A stretch of DNA of 64,000 nt, taken from contig CM055319.2 in the NCBI GenBank assembly GCA_029255685.2, forward strand, positions 8,232,747-8,296,746, written 5' to 3'. Position 1 is the stretch's first letter. The number at the start of each line of letters is the position of its first letter. Source of the stretch: Silene conica. Lineage: Eukaryota > Streptophyta > Magnoliopsida > Caryophyllales > Caryophyllaceae. Positions 1-12,949 of the stretch are shown here, piece after piece. The notes below the pieces were generated by a model, which was not told the origin of the DNA, searched no databases, and saw nothing but the letters and a program-made list of their open reading frames with translations. Position numbers and translations under genes: made by a program.

Positions 1-3000
1 GACAGCATGATAAAGAACTTGCATAAGTTGAAGGAAAGGTGTGGAAGTGCAAAGGACCCAGAATCAGAGATTATAAAGCTAATGTCAAGGTTTGTTTTCG
101 ATTCATTGTGAAGCAGCTATGCCATACGGCTTCTAAATCTTCCTTGCCCCTAAAGTGGCAAACAAGGGCAATTTTGGGATTTTAAAATGTTACTTCTTCC
201 ACTTCTCTCAAATTCTCCAATTTAGTTTTGGCATAGGTATTGACATTTTACCTGAAATACAGTTTTGACATTTTCCCCACACAGCGTATACCCGAAATAG
301 AAATGGGGCTATTGAAATTATATGATAAAACTAGAAAAGAGATAATTTTAGAGAATTAAAGGGTGTAAATCACTTCTGGGACAACCCCATGTAATATTCT
401 CTAGGTTCAGAAGGCATGCTATGACCTAGTTTAAAAAGCGTGCCTTGATCGTGCTTAAGCCATAAGGCTTATCACGTTATTAGCCAAAACGCGTGGGTGC
501 ACTAAGGGAGGCACAATACAAATTACAATGCACAATGCAGTTGCTTTTTCTAGATAGTTCTTTTAGTATGCCCATGTATTTGGCACATTATTCCCCAAGT
601 TTTTACTTATTTACATGTTGACCCACCTTTTTGATATCCAAAAGAGGGTGTTGTTGAACGGAGTTTTGTTTTAAAGATACAAAATTATGTGCAAAAACAG
701 TGCATCATGTGTCTATAAGGCACAAGCCTTCACCTTGCGCCTCATCGACATGGGCTCTTGTCGACTTGATGCGCCTCATCCTTTTAGAACTACGGCGGAG
801 ACCATGTGTGTACATTGGATTGATACCTGATATTTGAACTTTACTTGGGACTTAGCTAGATGTTCTGCTCTTAATTATCTCCCATTACATGGAATACATG
901 GATGCCTTTTGTATTAGCCTTTGGTCGTTTTGGTCGCTAATTATATTGAATTTAGACCATGTTTGATAGATAATGGTTCTTGTCATAACATGGGGTTAAC
1001 TGAAGTTGCTAATGTTGCATCTCCTGAGCTCCTCTTTGTTCTTGCCTTTTTAATGTGTGTGTGTGTATAAACCAAATAAATGTTAGCCGGGAAGTCATGG
1101 TCCTTCGAAAAAAGATATTGTTCGTTTTCTCACAAGAGTCGCAACTACACCTAAAACCAAGTTCAAAAGTAGTATTCTCTTGAAGTATCAGCTAAGTTGA
1201 CTTTTTTGTTCAACAGCCTTGAGGTTTCAGTTTTCTTGTTAGTTGTGCTTTGCCTTCTGTCTTGTCCCTACCAGCAAAACATACATGGGGGAGTTGAAAA
1301 AGATTTTATGTAATGGTGGACTTGAGAAAGCCTTTTAATGGAAGATCCATTTAGAACATTTCCCAAGTGCGTCAAGCGTGGTTTTAAATCTCGGCTGAGT
1401 CGTGTCGTATCGTATCGGCTGAGTTGTAGTGGATTTTCACTCTACCGATACGAGATATCGCCTGAGAAATCACAGAGATTCACCGTGATCCGTCCGTGCT
1501 GGCCGATTAAGGTCCGGTTATACCGATACCGCAACTACGACCTATACCGAGATTTAAAACCATCAAGGATTCAAAGAGGCATTTTCAAGTATCCAATATG
1601 ATAATTGTGTGGAAATTGCAACGAATCAGTACAACTTTACAATGAAAAGATGTGCAACCATTTAGTTGGGCCAATTTTCTAAATTCCATCAGAAAAAAGA
1701 ATAGAAGAATAATGTCTCTTATACTTTTTAATGGGAAAATATGTAAGATCCTTGTTTGATAATATATCAGGGATTTCCAATCTGGAGGATTAGCAAATTG
1801 ATATAAAAACTAAAGGCTTGCTGTTTGTTTTTGCTGGTCAAGGCATTGATAATTAATAGATATAATTCTAGAGGCAAAGCAGATTTTAGTATTAGGATGA
1901 TCATGTTAGCCTCTCACGAAGTTTATATTATCTATGGTATTTATATTTACCATAAATCTTCACAATTCAAATAACTTGTGTAAAGGTGTAAATATAAGAT
2001 TTGAGATTTGCCTAAAACTATGTTAAGGTCAATTGGACGCGCTGAAAACTACTGATTACTCTTCCCCAATCAATAGTTGAAGCCCTTGAAGGGGCTTATT
2101 GCACATGTTACCCACACGGGTTGACTTAACTTTTGCTGATACGATGCATCCTGGATTTGAGTCATTCAAAATCACTTTATAATTGATGCTTAATTACTTA
2201 TGTGTCTCAATTGGAATATCCCTTTGTGGTCATATTTAAATGAAGCCTCTTTGATAAGTCTTCTATCATTTCTGAAATCCTCATCAAAAGCCCCTTGAAG
2301 CACTTAGATATTTGTCATGCTTTGCTCTACCCTGCACTCTGCTCAGCTATTGCTTTGTTTCTTAAAATTTCTGTATAATTATATGTTGTGCTTGATTTAT
2401 ATAAAAAAGTTACGGTTGGTGCTTTGAAGTTTTGTGCACATTGTTTTTGGAGCAGCCTGTTAACTTGTTGAATATGATACAAATCCTTTCGGTGGTAGAT
2501 AACGTGTGTGGATTAATTGGTGATGTACTTGTCAGTTGAATACGAGTCTGTCTTAGTTTTGTTTCCTGAATTAATTTCATTGTGGGCAGATCTAAAGGTC
2601 ATGCTGAGAAAATGGTTATATCTGATTCAAATGGATTCAGTTCTCAAAAATTTGAGGCAAATGCTACATATGAATCCGCGTCTTCACTCGCAGATGATAA
2701 ATCATATTACAGTGACAACCAAAAGCTATCTGTCATCAGGGATGCTGAGATACAGAGAAGGTTCATACTCCCTCTATTTCATCTGTTTCTTTAAATATTC
2801 CAGTTGAGACATTTCACTTGTTTTCAATTTCCTATTTGGCAAGTGTGTTTAAAGTTACAAATACAACATTACTCTACTTTAATGGAATGGTAAAATTGGA
2901 ATATAAGACCACTGTCCCCCTGTGTTGCGTGGTTCATGTGCAAACAGCAAATGTAACAAAGTGAAATAGAGGGATAATATTTTAACTTCATCAGGCCTAT

Positions 3001-6000
3001 ATATTTTATTGTTGAATCCATGTGAATGGTTAGAAAGAAAACAGGACACTTTTTGAGTTTTGGCTACTGCCTTGTCCAAGACACAATCTTACAAGCAAGG
3101 ATTGTTAGTTACTTGGATGGGCCCTGAGATCCTTCCTGTCTCAATTGTGTTTCTTCTGGCACTTGTCTTTTTAAACTGTTGAAGCTTGCTGTTATGCGAT
3201 GCAGTGTATGGGCTCTTGTGTTTTACTCATAATGTAAGATCTAAGGTTAAAAACTTATATTGAGACTGAGGAAAACGTTAGTGTTCATTTTCGAATACAT
3301 TAGTGTCAGACTAAAGATCGTATATGGATCTCATCAGCTTGAAATGGGTATTGGCCCATTTTGTCGTTTTGTACCCACTAAATATTACTATTCCGCCACC
3401 ATATTAGGATTTAGGTTTGGTGTGTTCAGGTTCTTTTATTTCACTTCAATGCAGACAATTCTGAAAAAACAAGGTGAAACAAGATTTGAAGCTCTGGAAT
3501 TTATGAAAGCTGCAAAATTTAGGAAACCAAAAATTTTAGGTATAATATGGCTTTATAAAATCTCGAGCTAAATTCTAGGTAAAAGCACTGTGTTTTGATA
3601 AAAAATCCTCTTTCCAGAACTAAACCAAAGTCGAAACTTTATAGCGAAAATGATTTACAATCTTATATTATAAGTTTCCTCTAATTGATTGTGAGTGTGA
3701 TGATTGAACACGAGGATGGTAGGACCCGCTTATGGTGGAGTGTGGCATCGAGGGAGAGAGGGTGTCGACATCTGCCCGAGTGAAAGTGAAGGTGTTGAGA
3801 ATTTGAGATATGGGTATGGGAATCTGTTGTCTTGTACAGTGTTACCCATATAAATCAGAAGTGCAGAAAGCTAGAAGAAAGAGGAAACAGGGAGAGAGAA
3901 ATAGCAAAGAGGGAGTAGTAGGAAGCAACTGAGTAAAATTTTTCGATGGGAATATTTTGCTTAGCCTTGCAATTAGGGGAAAAGGCGTTCAGTAAGGGTT
4001 TCAAAGAGAAAAAAGCAACTAGGAATGACAACATCCGTTTGCTCTAACTTGTAGACAAAATTACACAGATTACCAAATTATAGGCTAATAGGGGTTTGCT
4101 ATAGGATTGTAATTTTTTAATTTTTGTACAACTTAAGCTATTTTCCTGACTATTATGTTATTTTAGTCTTCAAAGATAAAGCCTACTAGCACTACGAAGT
4201 CACTTAAAATGTTTATTGGAATACTCCCAATGCATTGCGTACTCTATTAAGAGCGAATTCTGTATGTGTATTATGTATTCAAATCAGGTTTACTATGAAT
4301 CTGGTAACCCCCGTTGCAAGTGTCTTCTGTGGTAGTACATGGCTAAAAGTTTGATGTGAGGCGTTGATGGAACAAGGTATAGTGGTGTGGTTAAAAACTT
4401 AAATACAGGATAGTTGCTTTGTAGTTTGTATTGTACCACTGTATTTTGCTTCAGTTTCTTGTAATTGTCTTTACTATATGTGGTTCCTTCTGTCTACAAT
4501 CTTGTTTAGACAACTTCGTTTTGACTGTTGTCTACAGCTAGTCGCAAATATTTTTTTTTAGAGCTTTTTGTATGTTATTACTGTTCTATATTAGACCTAT
4601 ATGAGTTAAAAAATAAAATGAAGGCATTAGACCTATATTACTGTTCTAGGTGTACATCCCTATTCCCTATAATTTCGATTACATACTAATTAAGGCTTTA
4701 TCCTGTTTCGTCAAAAGAATATAGTTGCGAAGGGAGCTTTTTTGCCTGTTTGGTGTATATCTTGGTAAGTTAACCACCTTGTGTATGAAATAAGGATAAA
4801 GTTGGAATTGTTGGGGACATACCTGCACGAGAACAAGAGAGTATCATTAGAGACATGTCACAGAAAAATGGGGGATCTTTATTTGCTGGCTTTAATTGTT
4901 CAATAGTGCATTTCGTTGATGAGAAAGTGTGATTAAGGTGCTTCCATTTCAGGATTCGAAATCAAGAGCTTGTCAAGGACAAACATGACAAATTGTCATC
5001 ATCACCCAATGGCCTTAAGGGATTACCCAGACCTAAGAAAGTAGAGAAGTCACAAAAGGCAAGCATCACCTCCAATGACGGGTCCAAATACATGTCTTAT
5101 GTGAAGGTGAGTTTTTCATCAGTGAAGTTTGTCATTATAATGGGCACACAAAAACTTATATGGCATATTAACCATATACATATATAACTAAATTTGTATA
5201 TTCAAGTAGTTGGGTTGGCGTCGCTCTCACATGTGGGATAGTCTCATACAAGTCGGACTCTTCCTGAGTAAATGGTCTTAACTGTGAATTTATTGTCCGG
5301 TATTCAAAAACCTATCACATATCTGATGTTTGTGTCTTTCAGATTAGTAAAAAGCAGCATGAAGAACTTGTCTTGAGTATGGGACAATCTGGCCCTGTTA
5401 TTCAGCCTAAGAATCTAAATCGTCTACTAGGCAACCTCGACAGTTACAATGTGAAGCCGTATGTAATGTTTGAGCAAGAAGAACAGAAGAGAATCCATGA
5501 GCACTGGTATGTGCTTTATTATGTCTTAATTTTAACACCTTCAAGCATGGTTTAAGAATCTGATATCGGTCGTGGTTGCCGTAGTGAAATATTGGTATGG
5601 ACCATGGATAATCAGGATGTAATCAGAGGTACAAACGATGTGGCAGTAGGTTTAGGTCACGTTTGGCAAACGCGTCAAATCATCACTCCATCTTAAAGAT
5701 ATGAAATTTGAGTTGATAATCATGTTTGTAGTCTCTCCTTCCTCTCTTACCTCTTTTTTTCACAAAAAAATCCGACAGCTGCAAATAGTCTTGTACACAT
5801 GTTTGCAATACTTTTCCCGAAAAATAAGAGTTTACGTATATATCCAAGGTTTGGAGTTCTTCACTGGGACATGATATAACTGAAAGTAACGTAGCAGCGG
5901 CTAAATTACGTTTCCTACCATGCATTATCTAACATAACGGGAGTATTTAATACCAAGCAATCCAGTATAATCTTGCTGCTTGTGCAGGATCAATGTGGTT

Positions 6001-8331
6001 AACAAGGACCTTCCAGCAACATTAGAGAAATGGAGAAGAGTGCAATTGGAGAGACTGCAGATTATGAGTTATTTGTGCCAAGAAATAGAAGATAAAGTAC
6101 CGCTTTTGACAGAGGTTTGTGTTAATTTGCTGTTGGTGGTTTGCCTGGATTTTGCTATAATTTATAAGCTTAATTTTTTTTTTCAGACTCAGAATGAGAA
6201 ATTGGTGAAGCCATCTGGTAACGATATTGCAAATGCTCAGAATATAGATGGGCAAGGAACTTTCAAAAATTACCCTGGCAACAATTTTGAGATTCAGGGT
6301 TCTATCTCCGATAGTGATAAGCCTACTCGATCCCCCTCATCGAACGAGACTTCCAAACAAAGTCATCCTATAAATATTGACCCGGAGTCTGATCCTCCTT
6401 CCTTGCCGAATCATTTAAATGTGAATTACAAAATTGATCCATCCTCAACAATAAACCAATCTCTCCGAAATTCTCTTTTGAATATCAAACAAGAATTTGA
6501 TCCATCCTCCAAGGGAAATCAATCTATTCCTGATTCCCCTCTAAATGCGAAGGAAGAATTTGGGGTTTTCTCCACTGAGAAGTCATCGTCTGGTAAAAGC
6601 CAGGAGTTAGACCCTATGGATCTCAATTCGGATAATATTCAGGTTTCTTCCCAGACACGTGACACTTCTTCAGCATCAGAAGAGCATGCTGGCCAGACTT
6701 TTGCGGTATCCCTTGGTATATCACACACCAAGACTCATCCATCAGTGAACATGTTGTCTTCAACTGGTTTGCCAGAATCTTCAATGGGTTCTACACTATT
6801 TGCATCTTCTAGTGAACTAACTGCTGGGCTTCCACCATTTGTGGCTGAGCAGCCACCGATCGATCTTGATGTTTTCTCCATGGTGAACAAATCATCATCG
6901 ACTAAGAACCAGGAGTTTAACCCTATGGATCTAAACTCGGAAAATAATCAGGTTTCATCCAAGACACATGAGACTTGTTCATCATCCAAAGAGCATGTTG
7001 GCCAGACATCTGCTGTATCTCTTGGTATATCACACACCAAGACTCTTGGTATATCACACACCAAGACTCTTTCATCTGTAAGTATGTGGTCTTCAGTGGG
7101 TTTACCGGAACCTTCAATGGGTTCTACACCGTTTGCATCTTCTGCTGAAATAACTGCTGGGCTTCCACGATTAGTGACTCAGGATCCACCAATTGATCTT
7201 GATGTTTTCTCCATCGATAACAAATCATCATCAACTAAGAACCAGGAGTTTGACCCTATGGATCTAAACTCGGAAAATAATCACGTTTCTTCTGAGACAC
7301 GTGAGACTTGTTCACCATCCGAAGAGCATGTTGGCCAGACATCTGCAGTATCTCTTGGTGTACCACACACCAAGACTCATTCATCTGTCAACAACTTATG
7401 GTCTTCAATGCGTTTGCCAGAATCTTATGGTCTTTCTCATCCGAATACACCGTTTGCATCTTCTAGTGAACTGACTGTCGGGCTCCCGCGATTAGTCCCT
7501 GAGCAGCCTGCCCATTTGATTAATCTTGGGCATAATCTACCAAGTGGTCACACCAAAGATCTATTGAACAGGCATACCAACCATATGCCCTTCATCGACT
7601 CCCTTGCAAATAAAGAAAGAAATGAGTCATTGCTGCCATCTCTAATTCTGCGCAACAATTTTCACCAGGAGCAGAAAAAGACGGGACCTGTATTCCATCC
7701 GGGTAATATTTTATTGGAACCCAATCAGTTTCCCAGCCATACCCGTGGCGAGCTATTTATGAATCAAACGATTCAAGACGGTGTTTATTCCGACAATAGC
7801 CGGTACAGTTTCCAGGGCCCGGAGCACTTTTCAAACCTTAACCCGAGGGACTGGGCTAATGCCCGTGGGCCGACTCAAATGCAGCCTCAGTTAAGCTCTG
7901 GGGGACAGTTGCCCCATAATTGGTTTGTCAACGATATTAGGGCGACCCACAGTCATGGTAGTTGGTCGACTCCCGAAGTGCCTGTTTTCTCAACGACAAG
8001 CCTGGGAAGTGGTGGTAGTGATCAGAGCCTATACAGTGTCCTCTCACAGTGCAATTCTCTGCAGCCGCGTACCCAGTTCAACGCCGTGGGTTCAACCGAA
8101 CCAGTGATGATCCCCTCAACAAGCTATGGACAGGACATGGTTATGGCCAACCGAGGAATTCCAATGGCAAGTAACCCTGTGCGGCCAACCTCTCCCTTCG
8201 ACTACTTGAGTGGGGGTGAAGCGACCGGACCTACCTTAAAGAATCCGATGGGGTGGATGAGTTTGGGAAATCCACCCTCAGCATTGCAAGACCCGTCTGG
8301 AAAACCGTTTGGCAAACCGTGGAATCCGTAA
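1..8331 (+). CDS. 3' part of a gene for a large Ser/Asn-rich protein of unknown function (partial)
   Basis: Six exons join in one frame: 1-89, 2590-2760, 4953-5106, 5343-5506, 5988-6114 and 6187-8331, all with GT/AG intron borders; the start lies before the window. The visible part is about 950 residues. Exons 1-5 encode a charged, probably alpha-helical region with the motif FEQEEQKRIHEHW followed by a Lys/Glu-rich helix (DLPATLEKWRRVQLERLQ). Exon 6 is low-complexity, rich in Ser, Asn, Pro and Thr, with three roughly 103-residue repeats (6580-7530). No enzyme motif or membrane segment is visible. Composition suggests a nuclear or scaffold protein, which is inference; I do not recognise the family. 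The stop is TAA at 8329-8331, but GTAAGT at 8328 is an ideal donor, and splicing to 8464 would replace the last residue with a short alternative tail. Confidence 0.8.
90..2589 (+). other. Intron 1 of the Ser/Asn-rich gene
   Basis: This is a 2.5-kb AT-rich intron between AAG|GTTTGT and GGGCAG|A. Apart from a short inverted-repeat element at 1379-1562 I see no coding exon in it. The next intron (2761-4952) also holds no recognisable gene. Its short open frames lack codon structure or splice support. Confidence 0.7.
1379..1562. mobile_element. Short MITE with 16-bp terminal inverted repeats
   Basis: TGGTTTTAAATCTCGG at 1379-1394 is the exact reverse complement of 1547-1562. The 184-bp interior has further partly inverted segments (CGTATCGTATCGG against CCGATACC). 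No coding capacity. TCAAG occurs near both ends but not flush on the left, so the target-site duplication and superfamily stay open. Confidence 0.6.
6580..7530 (+). repeat. Three in-frame tandem repeats (309/333 bp) inside exon 6
   Basis: Copies begin at the Lys codons 6580, 6889 and about 7222. Copy spacing is 309 and 333 bp; the extra 24 bp in copy 2 are explained by a second-order perfect duplication, 7021-7044 and 7045-7068 (LGISHTKT twice). Each copy carries KSSS..., PMDLNS, EEHxGQT, SLGxxHTKT and a GLP...PIDLDVF-like end. All period changes are multiples of three, so the frame is kept. Confidence 0.9.
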
Positions 8332-8760
8332 GTTCCCTCATCACCATACTCACATATCGTTGTTAGATGAATGGCGTCGAACGAGTGGGACCCTTGCTAG
8401 AGCCGAGACACAACCCCATAGTACCACCGTGTACATAAATAGATTGCAGTAGTAGGCAAACAGAGATGTTGAAGGTGCCTAGTATTGGAGAAATATCTCT
8501 CAGCCATTTGGGAGGAAAATTGTGTATTATGATTCTGATGACCATGGAAGGAAGGTCTCGTAGTTTTTGTGGGTTAGAGGGACATAGCCATGGAAGTCAA
8601 GTTCTGCAGTTAAATAAAAGATGCGGCATTTGTTGCCTAATTCATGCAGTGCTCGTACTTTTACTGGAAAATAATTTCCCTTGGCATAATAGACTCAGTG
8701 TTCATTTTTTTAATTGATTTATTCTAAACCAGCATAGTTTATTACCATAAGAAGTGGCTT
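8332..8760 (+). other. 3' untranslated region / gene end
   Basis: The region follows the TAA at 8331. An AATAAA polyadenylation signal lies at about 8613. A possible final intron, 8328-8463 (GTAAGT ... CAAACAG), would move the stop to a TAG at about 8479. Confidence 0.5.
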
Positions 8761-10200
8761 AAAGTAGTTAACAGTGTACAGATCTGGTTGAGAAGTATGG
8801 ACTCTCTTTGTTCCTTAAATCCCAGCTTGATTTCGGGTTTAGATCTACACATGGTTCAGTGATTGTTTTGTTTTCGTGCCTGCTTGTTTCCTCTTCCCTT
8901 TTATGATACGTCCCAAAAATATCTTGTTTGGCATAATGGCATAACCGCATCATACAAGACACTCCAGTAACCCTTGGCTGCTCATCGAAGGTCTGGCTCC
9001 GTCCTTAATGGCCCAGAGAAAGGCTTTGGAGTGGTGTAGCCTGAAGGCCAGCTTGGGAGCATCACAAGGAAATGGCAAGGGTCCGTCAAATAATGTTTAT
9101 ACTTTTGTAGTTTTGTGCAACGCCAACATGAATACGAAAGATTGCATATGCCAGGAATGGCCAAATAAACAAGTAACGTGCTTTTTCACATAAATATTTA
9201 TTCCTTCACATACGTCTTTGACAATTTTATCTTTATTATTGTTTTCCATTTTTTCATAATTGATTTTTTTTCTCCCTACCCTCACCTCCCTTCACCACCA
9301 ACATGATGCGACATCAACGAGATTTGAACCCAAGTCACTAGGTTGGAAAGCAAAACATTTACTATTGAACTACAAGATATTTACTATACATTTAATAAGA
9401 TATTTATTCATGTACTATTTAACAATACTTGGGGTAACAAAAATGCGTTTTCTAAGTCATTTTGTTCAAGTCTGGAGTAGCGACTGTCATCCCTTGCTAC
9501 TAGGTGAGTTTGCCCCTGAAATATCCAGTGTATGTACGACACACTTTTAGATACCGAGTACTTGTATCGTTTTTCAACAACATAGAATGTCGAAACTCCT
9601 ACAATTTCAGACAGTAAATCAGACACTTTTTGTTAGAAACTTGCTACCTTTCACAAGCGGCAAATTAAATGGGAAAACAAGCAAAAGGACAAGTGAGATA
9701 GGGGTTATAAGAAATTACAAACTTGTGACGGTGACAACCAAGATTAATGGGGTCGTTAGTTGACGCTTCGACCACTCAATGTGTCTACAGAAGAAGTCAA
9801 GAACTAGTTACTGAAATAGTGGCATATGGTACGTGGTATAACAATGGACATACATGGTGGCTGGTGCGATCTAGTGACTATTCAATGGTGCGACTGCGAT
9901 ATCTTGGTTATGAGACATGGTTATGGAATTGTGGTCCTATGTACATGTCTTGTGGATGTGATTTCAGATGAATGGTTGTACATTAATGGACATATTCTCA
10001 TGTTGATAACAGTAGATTGTTTAGGAAATAGTAGTTGATATACTAGGCCAGGATACTAGGAATAATATGTCATCAAAAATAGCAAATTATTGTTGACATA
10101 ATCACATGCTTGTTTTATACTTATATAGGATGTCAGATGTAAAAGCGTAATTTAAAAACGGTTAGTGCTTTCTCACATTATGCAAGTGACATTATCCATA
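8761..10200. other. Intergenic DNA, no gene seen
   Basis: No open frame with gene-like codon structure or recognisable protein. A degraded tRNA-like repeat lies at 9297-9385. The rest is unclassified AT-rich sequence. Confidence 0.5.
9297..9385 (-). repeat. tRNA-like / SINE-derived remnant
   Basis: On the minus strand an A-box-like TAGTTCAATAGTAAA is followed at tRNA-like spacing by a B-box-like GGGTTCAAATCTC. Stem pairing is poor and there is no acceptor stem, so this is a relic or SINE head rather than a functional tRNA gene. Confidence 0.4.
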
Positions 10201-10202
10201 AG

Positions 10203-10668
10203 CTAGATAGCACCAAAACGGATACGGATACGACACGGATACGTGACACGGCATGTCATGAAATTTAGGACACGGGACACGTTATTTAAATTTAACAAAA
10301 ACATTTTATAGTTATAAATGTTTGATTTTATTTTTGTAAAAGTATTTGATATTAATTTTAAATAAACGAAGGTAAAACTTATCTTTGATAATACCTCACT
10401 TTCATTTCTCATTTGAACCAATAATCTAATTAATTCTTTCGGTATCGCATTTCTCATCTGAAAACATCATTCACCCCAAATGATGGCCAAATACCGTGGA
10501 CACGCGATGGACACGGCTCAAATACCATGAACACGTATCGGACACGTGCCCAAATAAATGTAGAAAGTTAGACACGGCTTTATAGGTGTCCAACACGTTT
10601 CGGCGTGTGTCCGTGAAATTCGATGTCGGACTCACTACGAGAATTGTCCGTGCTACGGTGCTACCTAG
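10203..10668. mobile_element. Probable hAT-like non-autonomous element
   Basis: The ends CTAGATAGCACC (10203-10214) and GGTGCTACCTAG (10657-10668) are inverted repeats with one mismatch. The 466-bp interior is full of repeats of GGACACG/CGGATACG in both orientations and encodes nothing. Flanks TCCATAAG and TCCATGAC could be a diverged 8-bp target-site duplication, as hAT elements make. Confidence 0.55.
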
Positions 10669-11009
10669 TCCATGACTTCATGAGGTTATTCATTTCCCTA
10701 CTTGTCCTTCCACTTGCTTTATTGTGAGAGAAGTTTATTCGTCTTCAATTTGTAACATATATTATCCATCACAAACAAGACTTTTTGTTTTTATTATGAT
10801 TAATAGCATAGATAGATTAGTCATCCATCATCGTTTAAAAAAAAATTGACATAATTATTCATTAGGACATAACCATCCTTATACATGTGCTTCTAACACT
10901 GATACCATAGTCTAAATTACGAGACAATGATGTTAAAATTCAGTACTATAGATACTAAGCACAATAGACTAGTGAAGCCAAATTACAATCCTTATATTAT
11001 TACAATACT

Positions 11010-12748
11010 TCATGTGGCCTCCGTTATAAGCTTCAACAAGGATCTTCCGGTCTCAATACTATCGTCTTCGTCAATAAACTGGTTATGAAGTTTCTGTATC
11101 ACCTTCTCATTTACCTGGAACGCTTTTGTAAGAACGTCACTGAAAATAGACGGTGAAGACCCGAACAAAGCGCTAGCAATATTAGTTCGACCCGGGTTTT
11201 GGCTACCAAAGCCGGCTATAGCCAATGCATTTGTCCTACCAATATTCAATTGAAAGTGTATTAAACCTTGGGGAAAAACCACAACGTCACCCTTTTTAAT
11301 GACTGCATCAAATAGCTTGTTGTCCGTTGTCACAAATCCGATGTATAGGGTCCCCTCTATCACCGCGAAAATCTCCGAGGCGAGAGGGTGTAAATGAGGC
11401 TCGTTTAGCCCAAATGGGCCAAAGTCGATACGGCCTATGGCTATACCGAGAGTGTTTACTGCTGGAAATAGAGCGTCGTTGATTAAAAGTGCGTTTGCTG
11501 ATAGTGAGTTACTTGTGTTACTTGGTATGTCAAACCCTTTGTACAGGAAATCTTGTATGCTCACGTCCTTCGGATCCTTGCAAAATTTTCCATTGATAAA
11601 CACTGCCAAAATAAAGAACCAAGGTTATTAGCAAAGTTATTTGACATTATAATCTTATCTATATTAATACATAAATATAATGACTTTCGGTGGAGCTATG
11701 TTATTAATTCAACATTTTTTTTTTTCTAAAGTCATTATGGTGAGACCACGGCAGAGTTAACTGAATTAATTTCCGAATAACTGCATACATTTATTTTCGT
11801 TGGGTAAATATTATGTTATAATTCTGATTTATTTCGTAAATAATAATTTCTACGTAAACGATTACATTTATAACGACAACTTATATATTATATATTATAT
11901 ATTAAACAATAACGTCAATGTCGATTCTTACATATTTGTTAAATAACGACTTATAATCAATATTACAATAAATAATACATAATTATCATAAATTATACTA
12001 TCCTCCGTTTTTATATAATGTACCCATTTGTTGAATATATGAGTGTAGTATTTTAATAAAATGGGTACATTATATAAAAATGGAGGAAGTAATAAATAAT
12101 ACTAACAAATTACACTTTATAGTGATATTTACATTTTTAGGTACGGAATTCGATGTTTTAAACTTAATTTAAACGTGTCTTTTAACGTATTGTCAACCTA
12201 AAAAAAATTGAGTCACAAAATATTCATGTATTATGGTCACTATTCTGTAAATGTTAATTATCCACAATAATTTTTCCTAAATTTAGACCCGTGCAATTTT
12301 GTACGGGTTGAAAACTAATTTGTCTATTACAAAGGCAGTATATTTTTTAATTAGTTAGGGTAAACGACGATGATATACAATATAATATAATATACCGGGA
12401 AAATCTACGAATTTCTCTCCACTTTCATATATATTTAGTTAGGGTAAACAATTACGGAGTATACAATTAACATTGAATTATTAATATTTCAAAATCTTTA
12501 CTTCTAGTGCTCCAATAATCTATATGCATGTGATTAATGATGATGATGATAAGGTAAGAAAACTTTTAACATATAGTTCTTGTTTACGAGTTCAGAAAAG
12601 CACATGCACCTGAGGATTTATAATCGGTAACGCCAACACAAAAGTCTTGAAGAGGAGGAGGATCAGCTGCATTAGCAACGTGAATAAAACTAATAACAAA
12701 CGCCATGCAAAAACCTATCATGGCTAACATTATTATATTCTTCTCCAT
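11010..12748 (-). CDS. Germin-like protein (secreted cupin)
   Basis: Two exons, 12748-12610 and 11602-11010, joined across a 1.0-kb intron, encode 243 residues. Residues 1-27 form a signal peptide (hydrophobic core FCMAFVISFIHVANA). C37 in LQDFC and C54 in NGKFC are the family's disulfide pair. Germin box 1 reads EPHLHPLASE, giving the metal ligands H116, H118 and E123. Box 2, GDVVVFPQGLIHFQ, gives H162, so all four Mn(II) ligands are kept. Family members are apoplastic glycoproteins, some with oxalate oxidase or superoxide dismutase activity; which applies here cannot be told. The family usually has 210-225 residues; this one has about 20 extra C-terminal residues after VIQKLHNQF. The intron carries a Stowaway MITE. 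Confidence 0.92.
12000..12091. mobile_element. Stowaway-type MITE in the germin-like intron
   Basis: CCTCCGTTTTTATATAATGT near 12002 is mirrored by ACATTATATAAAAATGGAGG near 12067-12086, with TA flanks. The length of about 90 bp, CTCC..GGAG-like ends and TA target fit Tc1/mariner-derived Stowaway MITEs. Confidence 0.75.
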
Positions 12749-12865
12749 ATTATATTATTATTATTATTACTTAATAGGAAAATGTTAATACACTTATTGT
12801 TTTCTTAGACTTTATTTACTCAATAAAATAACTTGTTATGATTATTAGTTCACGAGGAGACTCAG

Positions 12866-12873
12866 TTTTATAG
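12866..12873 (-). promoter_or_regulatory. Candidate TATA box of the germin-like gene
   Basis: CTATAAAA on the minus strand lies about 118 bp upstream of the ATG at 12748, a usual distance for a plant TATA box. Confidence 0.4.
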
Positions 12874-12949
12874 TGGCAAGTTGCCTTACATAGAGGTAAC
12901 CACGCACCAAATTTTGTACAACTATATTTATTATCTACTATTACAAAAA

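Noticed and set aside
6923..7117. Minus-strand frame across the exon-6 repeats
   Set aside because: Antisense shadow of the repeated coding exon.
9297..9385. Functional tRNA gene
   Set aside because: A and B boxes are recognisable, but the acceptor stem and cloverleaf pairing are missing. The same holds for 13880-13952 and 45437-45590.
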